A DNA stretch of 26,181 bases from an uncultured Lachnospiraceae bacterium (GTDB taxonomy: Bacteria > Bacillota > Clostridia > Lachnospirales > Lachnospiraceae): positions 1 through 26,181 of the forward strand of contig CAJUMJ010000031.1 of assembly GCA_910587095.1 (NCBI GenBank). The letters run 5' to 3'. Below, one piece after another: positions 7,029 to 15,866 of this stretch (its first letter is position 1; every line of letters begins with the position of its first letter). A model generated the notes under the pieces. That model was not told where the DNA came from and did no database searches. It was given only the letters and a program-made list of their open reading frames with translations. Position numbers and translations under genes: made by a program.

Positions 7029-10000
7029 ATGCATATGGTTGAAGATGAGATTTTAGACGGCAAATTTCATATGGATGATGGTTCGCTCGAATTTTCCAGC
7101 CCGCGAGTTACGCTGTCCCTTCAGGCAGACACGGCCTGCGAGGGTTCTTTTTTCGTGTACGGGCCGGGAGGGTCGGTGACGGAGGGCACGGTGACGACCT
7201 CCGATATCCGCATGACGTGTGTCACAAAGCGGTTTGGGGGGAGCGAGGACGAAATTTTTTATCGTTTTGACGCGGCCGGAATGGAGGCCGGGGCGGAAGT
7301 CAGAGGCTCCTTTTTTATCATTTCAAACAGAGGGGAATACGAGCTTCCCTTCGAGGTGACTTTGCTTCCGGATGAGATCGGGTCGAGCCTGGGGGAGATC
7401 AGGAATCTTTTTCACTTTACGAATCTGGCCAAAAGCTTCTGGGAGGAGGCGGTGAAGCTATTCTACGAGCCGCGCTTTTCGAGGGTGTTTTCTGGCCATG
7501 ACAGGCAGTATTATGCGGCCTATAAGGGGTTGTCGCAGACGCCAGGAAACGAGCACAATGTAGAAGAGTTCCTTTTGGAGATCAACAAGAAGAAGCCGGT
7601 GGAATATATTCCCGAGGAGAAGGAGATCAGACTTGAGAATCCCGTGGAGTCCGTGCGCTATGCCCTTGTCATAAACCGGAACGGCTGGGGCTATACGGGG
7701 CTTACGCTGCGGGCGGAGGGAGATTTTATCAGACTGCAGGATACGCAGGCGGGAGAGAACGATTTTCTCGGCAATATTTACAGGCTCTATTATTACATAG
7801 ATCATGAGAAGCTTCATGACGGATACAACTATGGCGCGATTGTGCTTGCGAGAGAGAATGGGGAGGAGAAGGTTCCCGTCACGGTGACGGTTCATGAGAC
7901 AGGCGGCAGGCGCGGCGGAATCAGACGGGAGAAAAAACAGCTCACGGTACAGCTTATGGAATACTATCAGGCTTACCGTCTGAAAAAAATCGGAGCCTCT
8001 ACCTGGCTTGCGGAGACGGAGAAGCTTCTTGCGCGCATGGAGCAGCTCGACGACAGGGATATTGCCGTGAAGCTGTTTTACGGACAGCTTCTCTTGTCAA
8101 AGGACCGGGGCAACGAGGCAAAATGGCAGTTTGAAAAACTGAAGGACAGGGTGATCGCAGGCAGGGAGGAGGATCCTGCCCTCTGGTGTTACTATCTTTA
8201 CCTGACAACGCTTGTCAGCGAGGAGGATTCCTACGTTGACGAGGTGGCGGAGATGGTGGGAAGGATTTATGAGAGAAGAAGGGGTGACTGGCGGATTGCC
8301 TGGCTTCTTCTGTATCTTTCGGATGAGTATACGCAGAGTCCTTCCAGACGCTGGATGCTTTTGGAGGAGCTGTTCAGACGTCAGTGCACTTCTCCGATGC
8401 TCTATATCGAGGCATGGAATATCCTGTGCATGAATCCGGCCATGCTGCGAAAGCTGGATCCTTTTGAGGAAGCGATTTTAACTTTTGCGGTCAAAAACAA
8501 GGTGATGCATGAGGAACTCCTGTTGCAGGTAGTTTATCTTGCGGGGCAAAAGAGGGGATATTCCGAAGGGCTGTTTCGGATCCTGAAGGGCTGTTACGGA
8601 ATCATTCCGCATAAGGAGGTGCTGCATGAGATCTGTGCGCTGCTGATCAAGGGAAACCGTGTCGGTGAAAACTGCTTTTCCTGGTATCAGGCGGGGGTTG
8701 AGGAGAATCTGCGCATCACCAGGCTTTACGAATACTATATGATGTCTCTTCCGGCGGACTATGACGGGGAACTGCCGAAGATGGTTCTTATGTACTTTGC
8801 CTACACGAGCGACCTGCACTATGAAATTACGGCGAGACTTTACGCGTATGTGCACAGGCGCCGGGAGGAGCTGGAAGATATTTATGTAAACTACATGGCG
8901 GCTATGGAACGCTTTGTACTGGAGCAGATCAAGCTTGGCAGGATCAACAAGGATCTGGCTTATCTGTACAGTCATTTTGTGACCGAGCCGATGATCGACG
9001 GGGAGACGGCAAAATCGCTTGTGTCTTTGCTTTTCATGCGTGAGGTGAGGACGGATGTGAGGGAGGCGAAGGAGGTACTTCTCGCCTGTCCGTGCCGGGC
9101 GGATGTCAAACGCTTTCCCATAACGGATGGGTGTGCGTTTGTGCCGATTTATGACAGCGGCAGCAAGGTGCTTTTGGGAGACGGGGCTGGAAACTGCTTT
9201 ACGGCCAGCATGGCATACACGGTGAAAGAGCTTCTCAATCCCGGAAAGCTCGTGCGCCTGCTCGCTCCTTTTGTGAGAAATCATTTGGGCTATGCGGTTT
9301 ATACTTGCTATGAGAGGCAGCCTGTTTTTGCCGTGCAGGAGGATAACGCGGATCTCTTTGTACTGCTTTCTTCCTCGGAGCGGATTGAGGAGGAGGAAAA
9401 GCGCAGGCTTCGCCCCATGGTGGTGGATTTCTTTTATGAAAAGGACAGAATGCGGGAGCTGGATGAGTTTCTGCTTTCCTTAAAGCCGGAGGATGTGAAC
9501 CGGAAAGACAGGGGAAAGATGATCCGGTACATGGTGAACAGAGGAATGTACGAGGAGGCTTTCGAATGGGTCAGGCGATTCGGGCCATATGATGCGGACG
9601 CGAAGACGTTCCTCAAACTGGGCAGCAGGATTTTGGAACTGACGGAGCCGGAGGAAGATCCGCTGATTGTGGGAATGCTTTTTTCGGTGCTGCAAAAGGG
9701 AAAGTATGACGACAATGTTCTGCGCTATCTGGTGCGCTGGTTTTCGGGTTCCATCGGGCAGATGCGGGAGATATGGCGTCTGGCAAAGTCTTTTGGCACG
9801 GATACCTACAAACTGTGTGAACGAATGCTGAGGCAGATGTTGTACACGGGAGTACAGGTGGAGGAAAAGCTGGAAATTTTGCGTGACTATTCCCAAAACG
9901 GCGGCAACGAGAAAGTCAGGGCTGCTTTTATTTCGAACTGCTGCTACGACTATGTGATCCGCGACAGTATTGCGGAGGAGTACGTGTTCGAGAGTGTCGG

Positions 10001-10586
10001 ACAGCTTTGCAGGGAAGATGCGCCTCTTCATCCGGTTTGCAGGATCGCTTACCTGCGCCGCTACGCGGACAGGGAAAGAAACGAGGAGGAACAAAGGCTC
10101 TGCGTCGAGTTTTTGGAGTGGCTTTTGGCGCAGGGGATCGTTATGCCTTTTTATCGGAGCTATTTTGGCTGTGTGCCACAGCTTGGCGCCTATCTGGATA
10201 AGACGATGGTGGAGTACAGGAGAAGATTCGGCGGGAGGGTGATGATCCACTATCTGATCAAGGGGGATGGGGCAGCGCAGGAGGAATATACGCACGAGGA
10301 AATGAGAGATATGTTCGGCGGCATCTGTGTCAGGGAGTTTATCCTTTTCTTCGGGGAGGAGCTTCAGTATTATATTACGGAAGAGTCGGAGGGAAGGGAG
10401 CAGACGACGGAGAAGAACGTGATCAGCAGCCCGGGTGCCGGAGAGGAGAGTCAGGAAGGGCGGTTTGGCATCCTGAACGATATCATGATCGGAAAGACGT
10501 TGCACGATTATCAGACGGTGGAACAGCTTCTTTCGGAATATTACAGGCAGGACCATATGGTAGAGCAGATTTTTACGGTACGTTAA
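7029..10586 (+). CDS. DUF5717-type giant beta-sandwich/alpha-solenoid protein
   Basis: A 1185-residue protein with no signal peptide or membrane segment. The first about 120 residues look like a beta-sandwich (SSPRVTLSLQ, GSFFIISNRGEYELPF). A helical linker with FTNLAKSFWEEAVKLFY follows, then a second beta-sandwich (about 205-300, YALVINRNGWGYTGLTLRA). From about residue 305 to the end it is almost entirely helical with TPR-like pairs, as expected of a long alpha-solenoid scaffold. I recognise it as the DUF5717 type found in Lachnospiraceae, of unknown function. It leads a plus-strand cassette with an actin/Hsp70-fold protein, a TPR protein and a membrane coiled-coil protein, which suggests a scaffold in a multiprotein assembly. 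No Shine-Dalgarno precedes the ATG at 7029 or 7035. Confidence 0.8.
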   Translation: MHMVEDEILDGKFHMDDGSLEFSSPRVTLSLQADTACEGSFFVYGPGGSVTEGTVTTSDIRMTCVTKRFGGSEDEIFYRFDAAGMEAGAEVRGSFFIISNRGEYELPFEVTLLPDEIGSSLGEIRNLFHFTNLAKSFWEEAVKLFYEPRFSRVFSGHDRQYYAAYKGLSQTPGNEHNVEEFLLEINKKKPVEYIPEEKEIRLENPVESVRYALVINRNGWGYTGLTLRAEGDFIRLQDTQAGENDFLGNIYRLYYYIDHEKLHDGYNYGAIVLARENGEEKVPVTVTVHETGGRRGGIRREKKQLTVQLMEYYQAYRLKKIGASTWLAETEKLLARMEQLDDRDIAVKLFYGQLLLSKDRGNEAKWQFEKLKDRVIAGREEDPALWCYYLYLTTLVSEEDSYVDEVAEMVGRIYERRRGDWRIAWLLLYLSDEYTQSPSRRWMLLEELFRRQCTSPMLYIEAWNILCMNPAMLRKLDPFEEAILTFAVKNKVMHEELLLQVVYLAGQKRGYSEGLFRILKGCYGIIPHKEVLHEICALLIKGNRVGENCFSWYQAGVEENLRITRLYEYYMMSLPADYDGELPKMVLMYFAYTSDLHYEITARLYAYVHRRREELEDIYVNYMAAMERFVLEQIKLGRINKDLAYLYSHFVTEPMIDGETAKSLVSLLFMREVRTDVREAKEVLLACPCRADVKRFPITDGCAFVPIYDSGSKVLLGDGAGNCFTASMAYTVKELLNPGKLVRLLAPFVRNHLGYAVYTCYERQPVFAVQEDNADLFVLLSSSERIEEEEKRRLRPMVVDFFYEKDRMRELDEFLLSLKPEDVNRKDRGKMIRYMVNRGMYEEAFEWVRRFGPYDADAKTFLKLGSRILELTEPEEDPLIVGMLFSVLQKGKYDDNVLRYLVRWFSGSIGQMREIWRLAKSFGTDTYKLCERMLRQMLYTGVQVEEKLEILRDYSQNGGNEKVRAAFISNCCYDYVIRDSIAEEYVFESVGQLCREDAPLHPVCRIAYLRRYADRERNEEEQRLCVEFLEWLLAQGIVMPFYRSYFGCVPQLGAYLDKTMVEYRRRFGGRVMIHYLIKGDGAAQEEYTHEEMRDMFGGICVREFILFFGEELQYYITEESEGREQTTEKNVISSPGAGEESQEGRFGILNDIMIGKTLHDYQTVEQLLSEYYRQDHMVEQIFTVR

Positions 10587-10588
10587 CA

Positions 10589-10672
10589 GTGTGAGAAGTA
10601 CTTATAATCACTCGCGGCAAAGGCTGCTTCGCCAAGTCAGCATAGCTGACTTGGAAGTACTAAGTCTTACAC
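10589..10672 (+). repeat. Folded intergenic element (three-stem inverted-repeat structure)
   Basis: The outer arms 10589-10603 and 10655-10672 pair (GTGTGAG with CTTACAC, with one wobble, then AGTACTT with AAGTACT) around a small bulge. Inside are a GCGGC/GCTGC hairpin (10614-10627) and a perfect 10-bp hairpin with a 3-base loop (10632-10654). Together they form a compact branched structure filling the gap between the DUF5717 and DUF5716 genes. It could be a dispersed small palindromic repeat, an RNA-processing site or an attenuator. Confidence 0.6.
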
Positions 10673-10677
10673 AGGAG

Positions 10678-10698
10678 AATGCCCCAAAAGGGCATTTT
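10678..10698 (+). terminator. Short hairpin with T-run (possible attenuator)
   Basis: AATGCCC (10678-10684) pairs with GGGCATT (10690-10696) and is followed by a short T-run. It stands 21 nt before the DUF5716 start, so partial termination here would lower expression of the downstream genes relative to DUF5717. Confidence 0.45.
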
Positions 10699-10718
10699 CC
10701 GAATCTTAGGGGAGAATT

Positions 10719-12032
10719 ATGTTTCTGGAAAAACGAGAGGATGACAAACCGCATAAGGGAAGCGTGCTTTTGGGCTATGATTTGGGAGAACAGTATGCCC
10801 AGATTAGCTACTGTCTCATGGGAGAAGGGGACGTGGAGACGGTCGCGCCCGTGGTGGGGACGAAGCAGTACAATATACCTGCCATATTATGTAAACGAAA
10901 AGGCACGAACCAATGGCTATACGGCAAGGAGGCGGTAAAAAGCGCCGACGAGGAAGATATGATTCCGGTGGAAGGGCTTCTTCAACTCGCCAGAAAGGGG
11001 GAGGAACTTTTGCTGGACGGGGAGGCCTACGACCCGGTGGCGCTCCTTACGCTCTTTATCAGGCGCAGTCTTGGGGTTATGAGCATCATTGTCCCGGTGG
11101 AGGGTATCGATGCGATCATGTTTTGCGTGGAGCGGATGGATGACCGCATGGTGGAGGTTCTGCTGCAGGCGGCGGCCAATCTGAATCTGAAAACCAGTCA
11201 TATTTATTTCCAGAGCCATACGGAGAGCCTTTACTCCTTCATGTTGAACCAGCAGTGGGAACTGTGGGCCTACCAGGTGGTGGTATGCGAGCACGACGGA
11301 CGGTTTTTACGGACTTACCGTATGGAGTGCAACAAAAAAACCACGCCTATCGTCACGCTGATCGAGGAGGCGGACTATGAGACTGTGGTGGTGCCCGCCC
11401 AGGACGAGGAGGAAAACATCAAAGCGGATGCGTTCCGGCTGGCGGACGAGCGTTTTTTTGGCATTTTGGAGAAAATGTTCGAGGGAAGAATCGTCTCGTC
11501 GGCCTATCTTTTGGGAGACGGATTTAAGGAGGAGTGGCACAAAAAGTCGTTGCAGTTTTTATGCCGCGGCAGACGGGTGTTCCAGGGAAATAACCTGTTT
11601 AGCAAGGGGGCTGTTTACAGCCTGATCGAAAGGTTTGACCCAAGCGAGGCGGGGCGGACGCACATCTTTCTCGGAGCGGACAAGATGAAGGCGAATATCG
11701 GCATGAAAGCGCTCAGACAGGGGAAAGAATCTTACTATGCGCTGTTGGATGCCGGCGAGAGCTGGTATGAGCTGCACAAATCCTGTGAGATTTTTTTGAG
11801 CGGGGAGCGGGAAATCACTTTCGTGGTCACGCCCCTTACAGGGAAAAACGCGGAGACATTTGTGATGCGCCTGGAGGGGGCAAAGCAGACCGGCGCGCCT
11901 TTTACCAGATATGCGCTGGAGGCCGCCATGGTATCCGCGGACAAGCTGCATGTGACGGTGACGGATATGGGGTTGGGAGAGTTTTTTGCGGCTACGGAGC
12001 AGACTTGGGAAGAGACGTTCCGAATTTTATGA
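10719..12032 (+). CDS. DUF5716-type Hsp70/actin-fold-like protein
   Basis: A 437-residue cytosolic protein with AGGGGAG upstream of the ATG. The start of the fold shows a phosphate-1 like loop, GYDLGEQYAQISYC (about residue 23). The usual second phosphate loop is replaced by VVVCEHDGRFL (about residue 187). Near residues 266-308 LLGDGFKEEW and FQGNNLFSKGAVYSL resemble the adenosine-side motif of Hsp70/actin proteins. I recognise it as the DUF5716 type of Lachnospiraceae. The family is uncharacterised and ATP binding is an inference; the weak second loop raises doubt about hydrolysis. It is followed after 19 nt by the TPR-like gene, indicating one operon. Confidence 0.75.
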   Translation: MFLEKREDDKPHKGSVLLGYDLGEQYAQISYCLMGEGDVETVAPVVGTKQYNIPAILCKRKGTNQWLYGKEAVKSADEEDMIPVEGLLQLARKGEELLLDGEAYDPVALLTLFIRRSLGVMSIIVPVEGIDAIMFCVERMDDRMVEVLLQAAANLNLKTSHIYFQSHTESLYSFMLNQQWELWAYQVVVCEHDGRFLRTYRMECNKKTTPIVTLIEEADYETVVVPAQDEEENIKADAFRLADERFFGILEKMFEGRIVSSAYLLGDGFKEEWHKKSLQFLCRGRRVFQGNNLFSKGAVYSLIERFDPSEAGRTHIFLGADKMKANIGMKALRQGKESYYALLDAGESWYELHKSCEIFLSGEREITFVVTPLTGKNAETFVMRLEGAKQTGAPFTRYALEAAMVSADKLHVTVTDMGLGEFFAATEQTWEETFRIL

Positions 12033-12051
12033 GCGGCGGGAGAGACGAAAG

Positions 12052-12900
12052 ATGAGCGGTCAGGTGATCCTGGGGACGGGGCGACGCGCGGACAGTCCCT
12101 ATTATATGGAAAGATTTTATGTAAACTTGTATTCGGTGGAGGAGCTCTGTTTTCTCTTTGTGGACAGGGCCGAGCTTCTGGATGCGGACATTATGCAGCG
12201 TGAGATGGTCAGATGGCTGGAGAGCCAGTGCGGGTTGAGCGATCTGGCGCATACGCTGGACGCCCTGCTAAACAAAAAGGGCTCCGTGGCGGCGTTCGTC
12301 GGCGCGATTTTGGAATATGTGAATATTTATCCGGAAAATGTGATCCAGTGGACGGAGGAGATCGTAAGGGGAAACGAGGGGTTAAATCCGCAAGAGCGGA
12401 TGAAAGCGAAAGCGGATTATCTTTTGGGAGAGAAGCGCTATCTGGCGGCCTTGCAGCAATATCAGAATTTGGTACAGGAGACGCCGGAAAACGAGAAGCT
12501 TCTTTTGGCAAAGCTTTATCACAATATGGGGACGGCCTGCGCCGGCATGTTTCTATACGCCCAGGCGGCGGAATGGTTTATGAAAGCTTATGAGACGGAC
12601 GGCAGGAGAGAGGGCCTTTCGATGTATTTGGCGGCTCTGCGTATGGGGCGGCAGGAAAAAGCATATATTGACTATATTGCGGAGCATCCGGAGTACCATG
12701 AGCTCTCCCTGGAGGTGGAGCGGATGATGAAGCGGGCGGAAGGATCTTTTGAGGGGACGGACGAAAACAGAATGCTTGTCACCTATCAGGTGATGAGGGA
12801 AGAGGGAGCGGGCGCCCTGGGAGGCTCTGCGCCCTATTATGAAGAAATCGGGAAACTGACCGAGAGGCTAAAGAAGAGATATCGCAGGAGTATGGGATAG
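12052..12900 (+). CDS. TPR-like helical protein of the DUF5716/5717 cassette
   Basis: The start at 12052 follows a GGGAG site 11 nt upstream. The longer in-frame ORF from 11986 overlaps the preceding gene and is not needed. The 282-residue product is mostly helical. Residues about 117-200 show TPR-type helix pairs (YLLGEKRYLAALQQYQNLV, AKLYHNMGTACAGMFLYAQA, EWFMKAYETD). The N-terminal part (FYVNLYSVEELCFLFVDRAE) is a conserved-looking helical segment. No signal peptide or catalytic motif is seen. The likely job is protein-protein contact with the other cassette members. Confidence 0.75.
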   Translation: MSGQVILGTGRRADSPYYMERFYVNLYSVEELCFLFVDRAELLDADIMQREMVRWLESQCGLSDLAHTLDALLNKKGSVAAFVGAILEYVNIYPENVIQWTEEIVRGNEGLNPQERMKAKADYLLGEKRYLAALQQYQNLVQETPENEKLLLAKLYHNMGTACAGMFLYAQAAEWFMKAYETDGRREGLSMYLAALRMGRQEKAYIDYIAEHPEYHELSLEVERMMKRAEGSFEGTDENRMLVTYQVMREEGAGALGGSAPYYEEIGKLTERLKKRYRRSMG

Positions 12901-12935
12901 CGAAAGAGAGTTCCGACATAGACAGGGAGGAAAAG

Positions 12936-14117
12936 ATGGGGTTTATTAAGAAACTGCTTGAGAGATTCCGCAGGAATTATGACGAGTACGAGGATGAGGA
13001 CTGGGAAGAGGAGAATTCTTCCCGGGATATAGACTTCGGCAACAGGGAACAGAGAAACGATTATGTGAGAAATTGCCTGGAAAAGATGGCGGAGGCCACA
13101 AAGGAGCTGGAGAACCTAAATTTCGAGTACAACATGGTTACCTCCTATCTGAAAGACATGGAGGAGATCGAGGCGCTGCCGCAGGAGGAGAGCGAGCAGC
13201 TAAAGGATTGTGCGAAGAGAGTGTCTCTTTTACAGGAGAGAAAAACCGACTTCATGGGCCGGCCCAGGCGGATTACGGACGAGAAATACCGCATGGTGGA
13301 GCGCATGGAAGACCAGGTGGAGGAAGGCTTTGACAAGATCACGGAGGCGGAGAACTATCAGGAACTGATCCGCAAGGATTTAAGCCGCCTGGACGGGGAG
13401 AAGCATGCCTATCTCTACAGAAAAAGCGAGGTAATGAGGGTTATTTCGGACACGAGAGGTATGGCAATAATCTGTGTGACTGCCCTGGGGCTCTGCGTGC
13501 TGCTGCTTTTGTTTTTACACTTTTTCCTGGATATGGATACGAGGCTTGGGTATCTTCTCACGGCGGGAGCCACGGCGGTGGTGATTACGCTGATCTATGT
13601 AAAGCACATGGACGCCAGGCGGGAACTGAAACGGGTGGAGACAGGGATTAACAAAATTATCCTTTTACAGAATAAAGTAAAGATTCGTTATGTAAACAAT
13701 ACCAATCTTTTGGAATACCTTTATATGAAGTACGGGGTGTCCAGCGGCAAGGAGCTTTCGCAGCTTTGGGAAAACTATAAGCTTGAGCGGGAGGAACGCG
13801 AAAAGTTCCGCCGGGCCGAGATTGACCTCGACTACAGTGAGCAGGAACTATTACAGATTTTAAAGTGCTATCAGGTGCAGGATCCGGCTATTTGGCTGCA
13901 TCAGACGGAAGCCATTTTAGATCCCAAGGAGATGGTGGAGATAAGGCACAACCTGATAATCCGCAGGCAGTCCTTAAGACGGCGCATGGATTATAACCGA
14001 GAGATGGTGGCTGGTCCTTCGCAGAGAGATATCAAGGCGCTGGTGGAGCGGTATCCGAAATATGCGAAAGAGATTATGAAGACGGTGGAGGAGTACGAGC
14101 AGAAGTTCAGCTCCTGA
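12936..14117 (+). CDS. Coiled-coil protein with two central membrane segments
   Basis: A 393-residue protein with GGGAGG 8 nt upstream of the ATG. The N-terminus is a short basic helix followed by an acidic patch. Residues about 40-170 are a charged helix with coiled-coil character. Two membrane segments lie at about 175-198 and 204-222 (a hairpin), and a second long charged helical region fills 225-393. Both halves are therefore predicted to face the cytoplasm. It ends the four-gene cassette and could anchor the solenoid and actin-fold partners at the membrane. I know no characterised homologue. Confidence 0.75.
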   Translation: MGFIKKLLERFRRNYDEYEDEDWEEENSSRDIDFGNREQRNDYVRNCLEKMAEATKELENLNFEYNMVTSYLKDMEEIEALPQEESEQLKDCAKRVSLLQERKTDFMGRPRRITDEKYRMVERMEDQVEEGFDKITEAENYQELIRKDLSRLDGEKHAYLYRKSEVMRVISDTRGMAIICVTALGLCVLLLLFLHFFLDMDTRLGYLLTAGATAVVITLIYVKHMDARRELKRVETGINKIILLQNKVKIRYVNNTNLLEYLYMKYGVSSGKELSQLWENYKLEREEREKFRRAEIDLDYSEQELLQILKCYQVQDPAIWLHQTEAILDPKEMVEIRHNLIIRRQSLRRRMDYNREMVAGPSQRDIKALVERYPKYAKEIMKTVEEYEQKFSS

Positions 14118-14133
14118 CTATAGATAAGAGTCA

Positions 14134-14148
14134 GGCGCAATATGCGCC
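14134..14148 (+). repeat. Perfect hairpin before purB
   Basis: GGCGCA-ATA-TGCGCC is a 6-bp perfect stem with a 3-base loop, 17 nt after the stop of the membrane coiled-coil gene. No T-run follows, so it is a weak terminator or an RNA-stability element. Confidence 0.35.
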
Positions 14149-14211
14149 GGCAATATGGAACTTTACGCAATAAAAGAAAAAAGGAAACGAGCAGGAGAAA
14201 GGAAACAGAGT

Positions 14212-15663
14212 ATGAGTACAGACAGATATGTAAGCCCCTTGTCGGAGCGGTATGCGAGCAAAGAGATGCAGTATATTTTTTCTCCGGATATGAAATTCAG
14301 GACGTGGCGGCGGCTGTGGATCGCGCTTGCCGAGACGGAGATGGAGCTGGGGCTTTCCCAAAACGGCAAACCCGTCATTACAAAGGAGCAGATCGACGAG
14401 CTTAAAGCACATGAAAAGGACATCAATTATGATGTGGCGAAGGCGAGAGAAAAAGAAGTGCGCCACGACGTGATGAGCCATGTCTACGCGTACGGGCAGC
14501 AGTGCCCCAAGGCGGCGGGGATCATCCATCTCGGAGCAACATCCTGCTACGTGGGGGACAACACGGATATTATCGTGATGCAAGAAGCCCTTCGTCTGGT
14601 GAAAAAGAAACTGGTGAACGTGATCGCCAAACTGGCAGGATTCGCGGAAGAATATAAGGATCTGCCGACGCTGTCTTTCACCCATTTCCAGCCCGCGCAG
14701 CCTACCACCGTCGGAAAGCGGGCGACCCTGTGGGCGCAGGAATTTTGTCTCGACCTGGAAGATCTGGATTACGTGCTGGGGAGTCTGAAACTATTAGGTT
14801 CCAAGGGCACCACGGGCACGCAGGCGTCCTTTCAGGAGCTTTTTGACGGCGATCAGGAAACCATAGATAAAATCGATCCCATGATCGCGGCGAAGATGGG
14901 GTTTGGGAAGTGCTATCCCGTGTCCGGGCAGACATACTCCCGCAAGGTGGATACGAGAGTATGTAACGTTCTTTCGGGTATCGCGGCTTCCGCACACAAG
15001 ATGTCAAACGATATCCGCCTGCTCCAGCATTTGAAGGAAGTGGAGGAGCCTTTTGAGAAGAGCCAGATCGGTTCCTCGGCAATGGCTTACAAGAGAAATC
15101 CCATGCGCAGCGAGCGCATCGCATCCCTCGCCCGGTTCGTGATGGTGGACGCCTTAAATCCGGCGATCACTTCCTCCGTCCAGTGGTTTGAACGGACGCT
15201 GGACGACTCGGCAAACAAGCGGCTTTCCGTTCCCGAGGCGTTTCTCGCGGTGGACGGGATTCTGGACTTGTGTCTCAATGTGGTGGATGGCCTGGTTGTG
15301 TACGATAAAGTGATAACGAAACGCCTGATGAGCGAACTGCCCTTCATGGCGACGGAAAATATTATGATGGACGCCGTCAAAGCCGGGGGCAACAGACAGG
15401 AGCTGCACGAGAAAATCAGGGAGCTCTCCATGATCGCGGGCGCGAACGTGAAGAAGGAAGGCAGAGAAAATAATCTGCTGGAGTTGATTGCGGCGGACCC
15501 GGCATTCAATATGAGTCTGGAAGATCTGCAAAAGACCATGGATCCTTCTGACTATGTGGGGCGCGCTCCGTTTCAGGTGGAGAAGTTCCTGGAAGAAGTG
15601 ATTGCGCCGATTATGGAGGAAAATAAAGAGTTACTCGGCATGACGGCGGAAATCACGGTGTAG
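14212..15663 (+). CDS. purB: Adenylosuccinate lyase
   Basis: This cytosolic enzyme cleaves SAICAR to AICAR plus fumarate, and adenylosuccinate to AMP plus fumarate. It belongs to the fumarase/aspartase superfamily. Visible motifs are HLGATSCYVGDN (about residue 105), the catalytic histidine region THFQPAQPTT (about 157), and the signature loop GSSAMAYKRNPM (about 284-295) with the catalytic serine. At 483 residues the length is normal. I chose the ATG at 14212, giving MSTDRYVSPLSERY as expected for the family. The in-frame ATG at 14155 has no ribosome binding site. Its partner in the adenylate branch, purA, lies about 6 kb downstream on the same strand. Confidence 0.95.
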   Translation: MSTDRYVSPLSERYASKEMQYIFSPDMKFRTWRRLWIALAETEMELGLSQNGKPVITKEQIDELKAHEKDINYDVAKAREKEVRHDVMSHVYAYGQQCPKAAGIIHLGATSCYVGDNTDIIVMQEALRLVKKKLVNVIAKLAGFAEEYKDLPTLSFTHFQPAQPTTVGKRATLWAQEFCLDLEDLDYVLGSLKLLGSKGTTGTQASFQELFDGDQETIDKIDPMIAAKMGFGKCYPVSGQTYSRKVDTRVCNVLSGIAASAHKMSNDIRLLQHLKEVEEPFEKSQIGSSAMAYKRNPMRSERIASLARFVMVDALNPAITSSVQWFERTLDDSANKRLSVPEAFLAVDGILDLCLNVVDGLVVYDKVITKRLMSELPFMATENIMMDAVKAGGNRQELHEKIRELSMIAGANVKKEGRENNLLELIAADPAFNMSLEDLQKTMDPSDYVGRAPFQVEKFLEEVIAPIMEENKELLGMTAEITV

Positions 15664-15699
15664 CGTACCGGCGCGTTTGATGCAGGCGTCAAAGGGGTG

Positions 15700-15766
15700 T
15701 CCGCTATTTGCGGAAATATATGTCGGTAGTTTGTCGGGGTTAGTCTGGACGAACTACCGACATTTT
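15700..15766 (+). terminator. Tandem hairpins ending purB
   Basis: A small hairpin TCCGC/GCGGA (15700-15714) is followed by a perfect 12-bp stem ATGTCGGTAGTT (15720-15731) with AACTACCGACAT (15752-15763), a 20-base loop and a short T-run. It most likely terminates purB, though the long loop also permits a leader role for the downstream transporter gene. Confidence 0.55.
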
Positions 15767-15812
15767 GTATGCAAAAAAATCAATAAAAAGAACTTGCAGG
15801 GAGGAAGCGGAT

Positions 15813-15866
15813 GTGTTAGTCTGGAAAGAAACATATCTGTCAGGGAAGAAGGGGGAAATGCGATGA
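15813..15866 (+). CDS. Possible leader peptide overlapping the CDF start
   Basis: A 17-codon GTG-start frame has AGGGAGG 8 nt upstream and stops at TGA 15864-15866, which overlaps the ATG of the transporter gene (ATGA). Translation of this frame would deliver ribosomes to the transporter start. The gene is too short to judge by sequence alone. Confidence 0.25.
   Translation: MLVWKETYLSGKKGEMR

Noticed and set aside
8478..9284. Minus-strand ORF (268 codons) opposite the DUF5717 gene
   Set aside because: Same reasons: antisense shadow with biased composition and no start signal.
9480..10556. Long minus-strand ORF (358 codons) opposite the DUF5717 gene
   Set aside because: It is antisense to a well-supported gene, has no ribosome binding site, and its His/Leu/Arg-rich composition is typical of reverse-complement shadows in GC-rich DNA.
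14155..14211. N-terminal extension of purB from the ATG at 14155
   Set aside because: There is no ribosome binding site, and the added lysine-rich residues are not part of the family.
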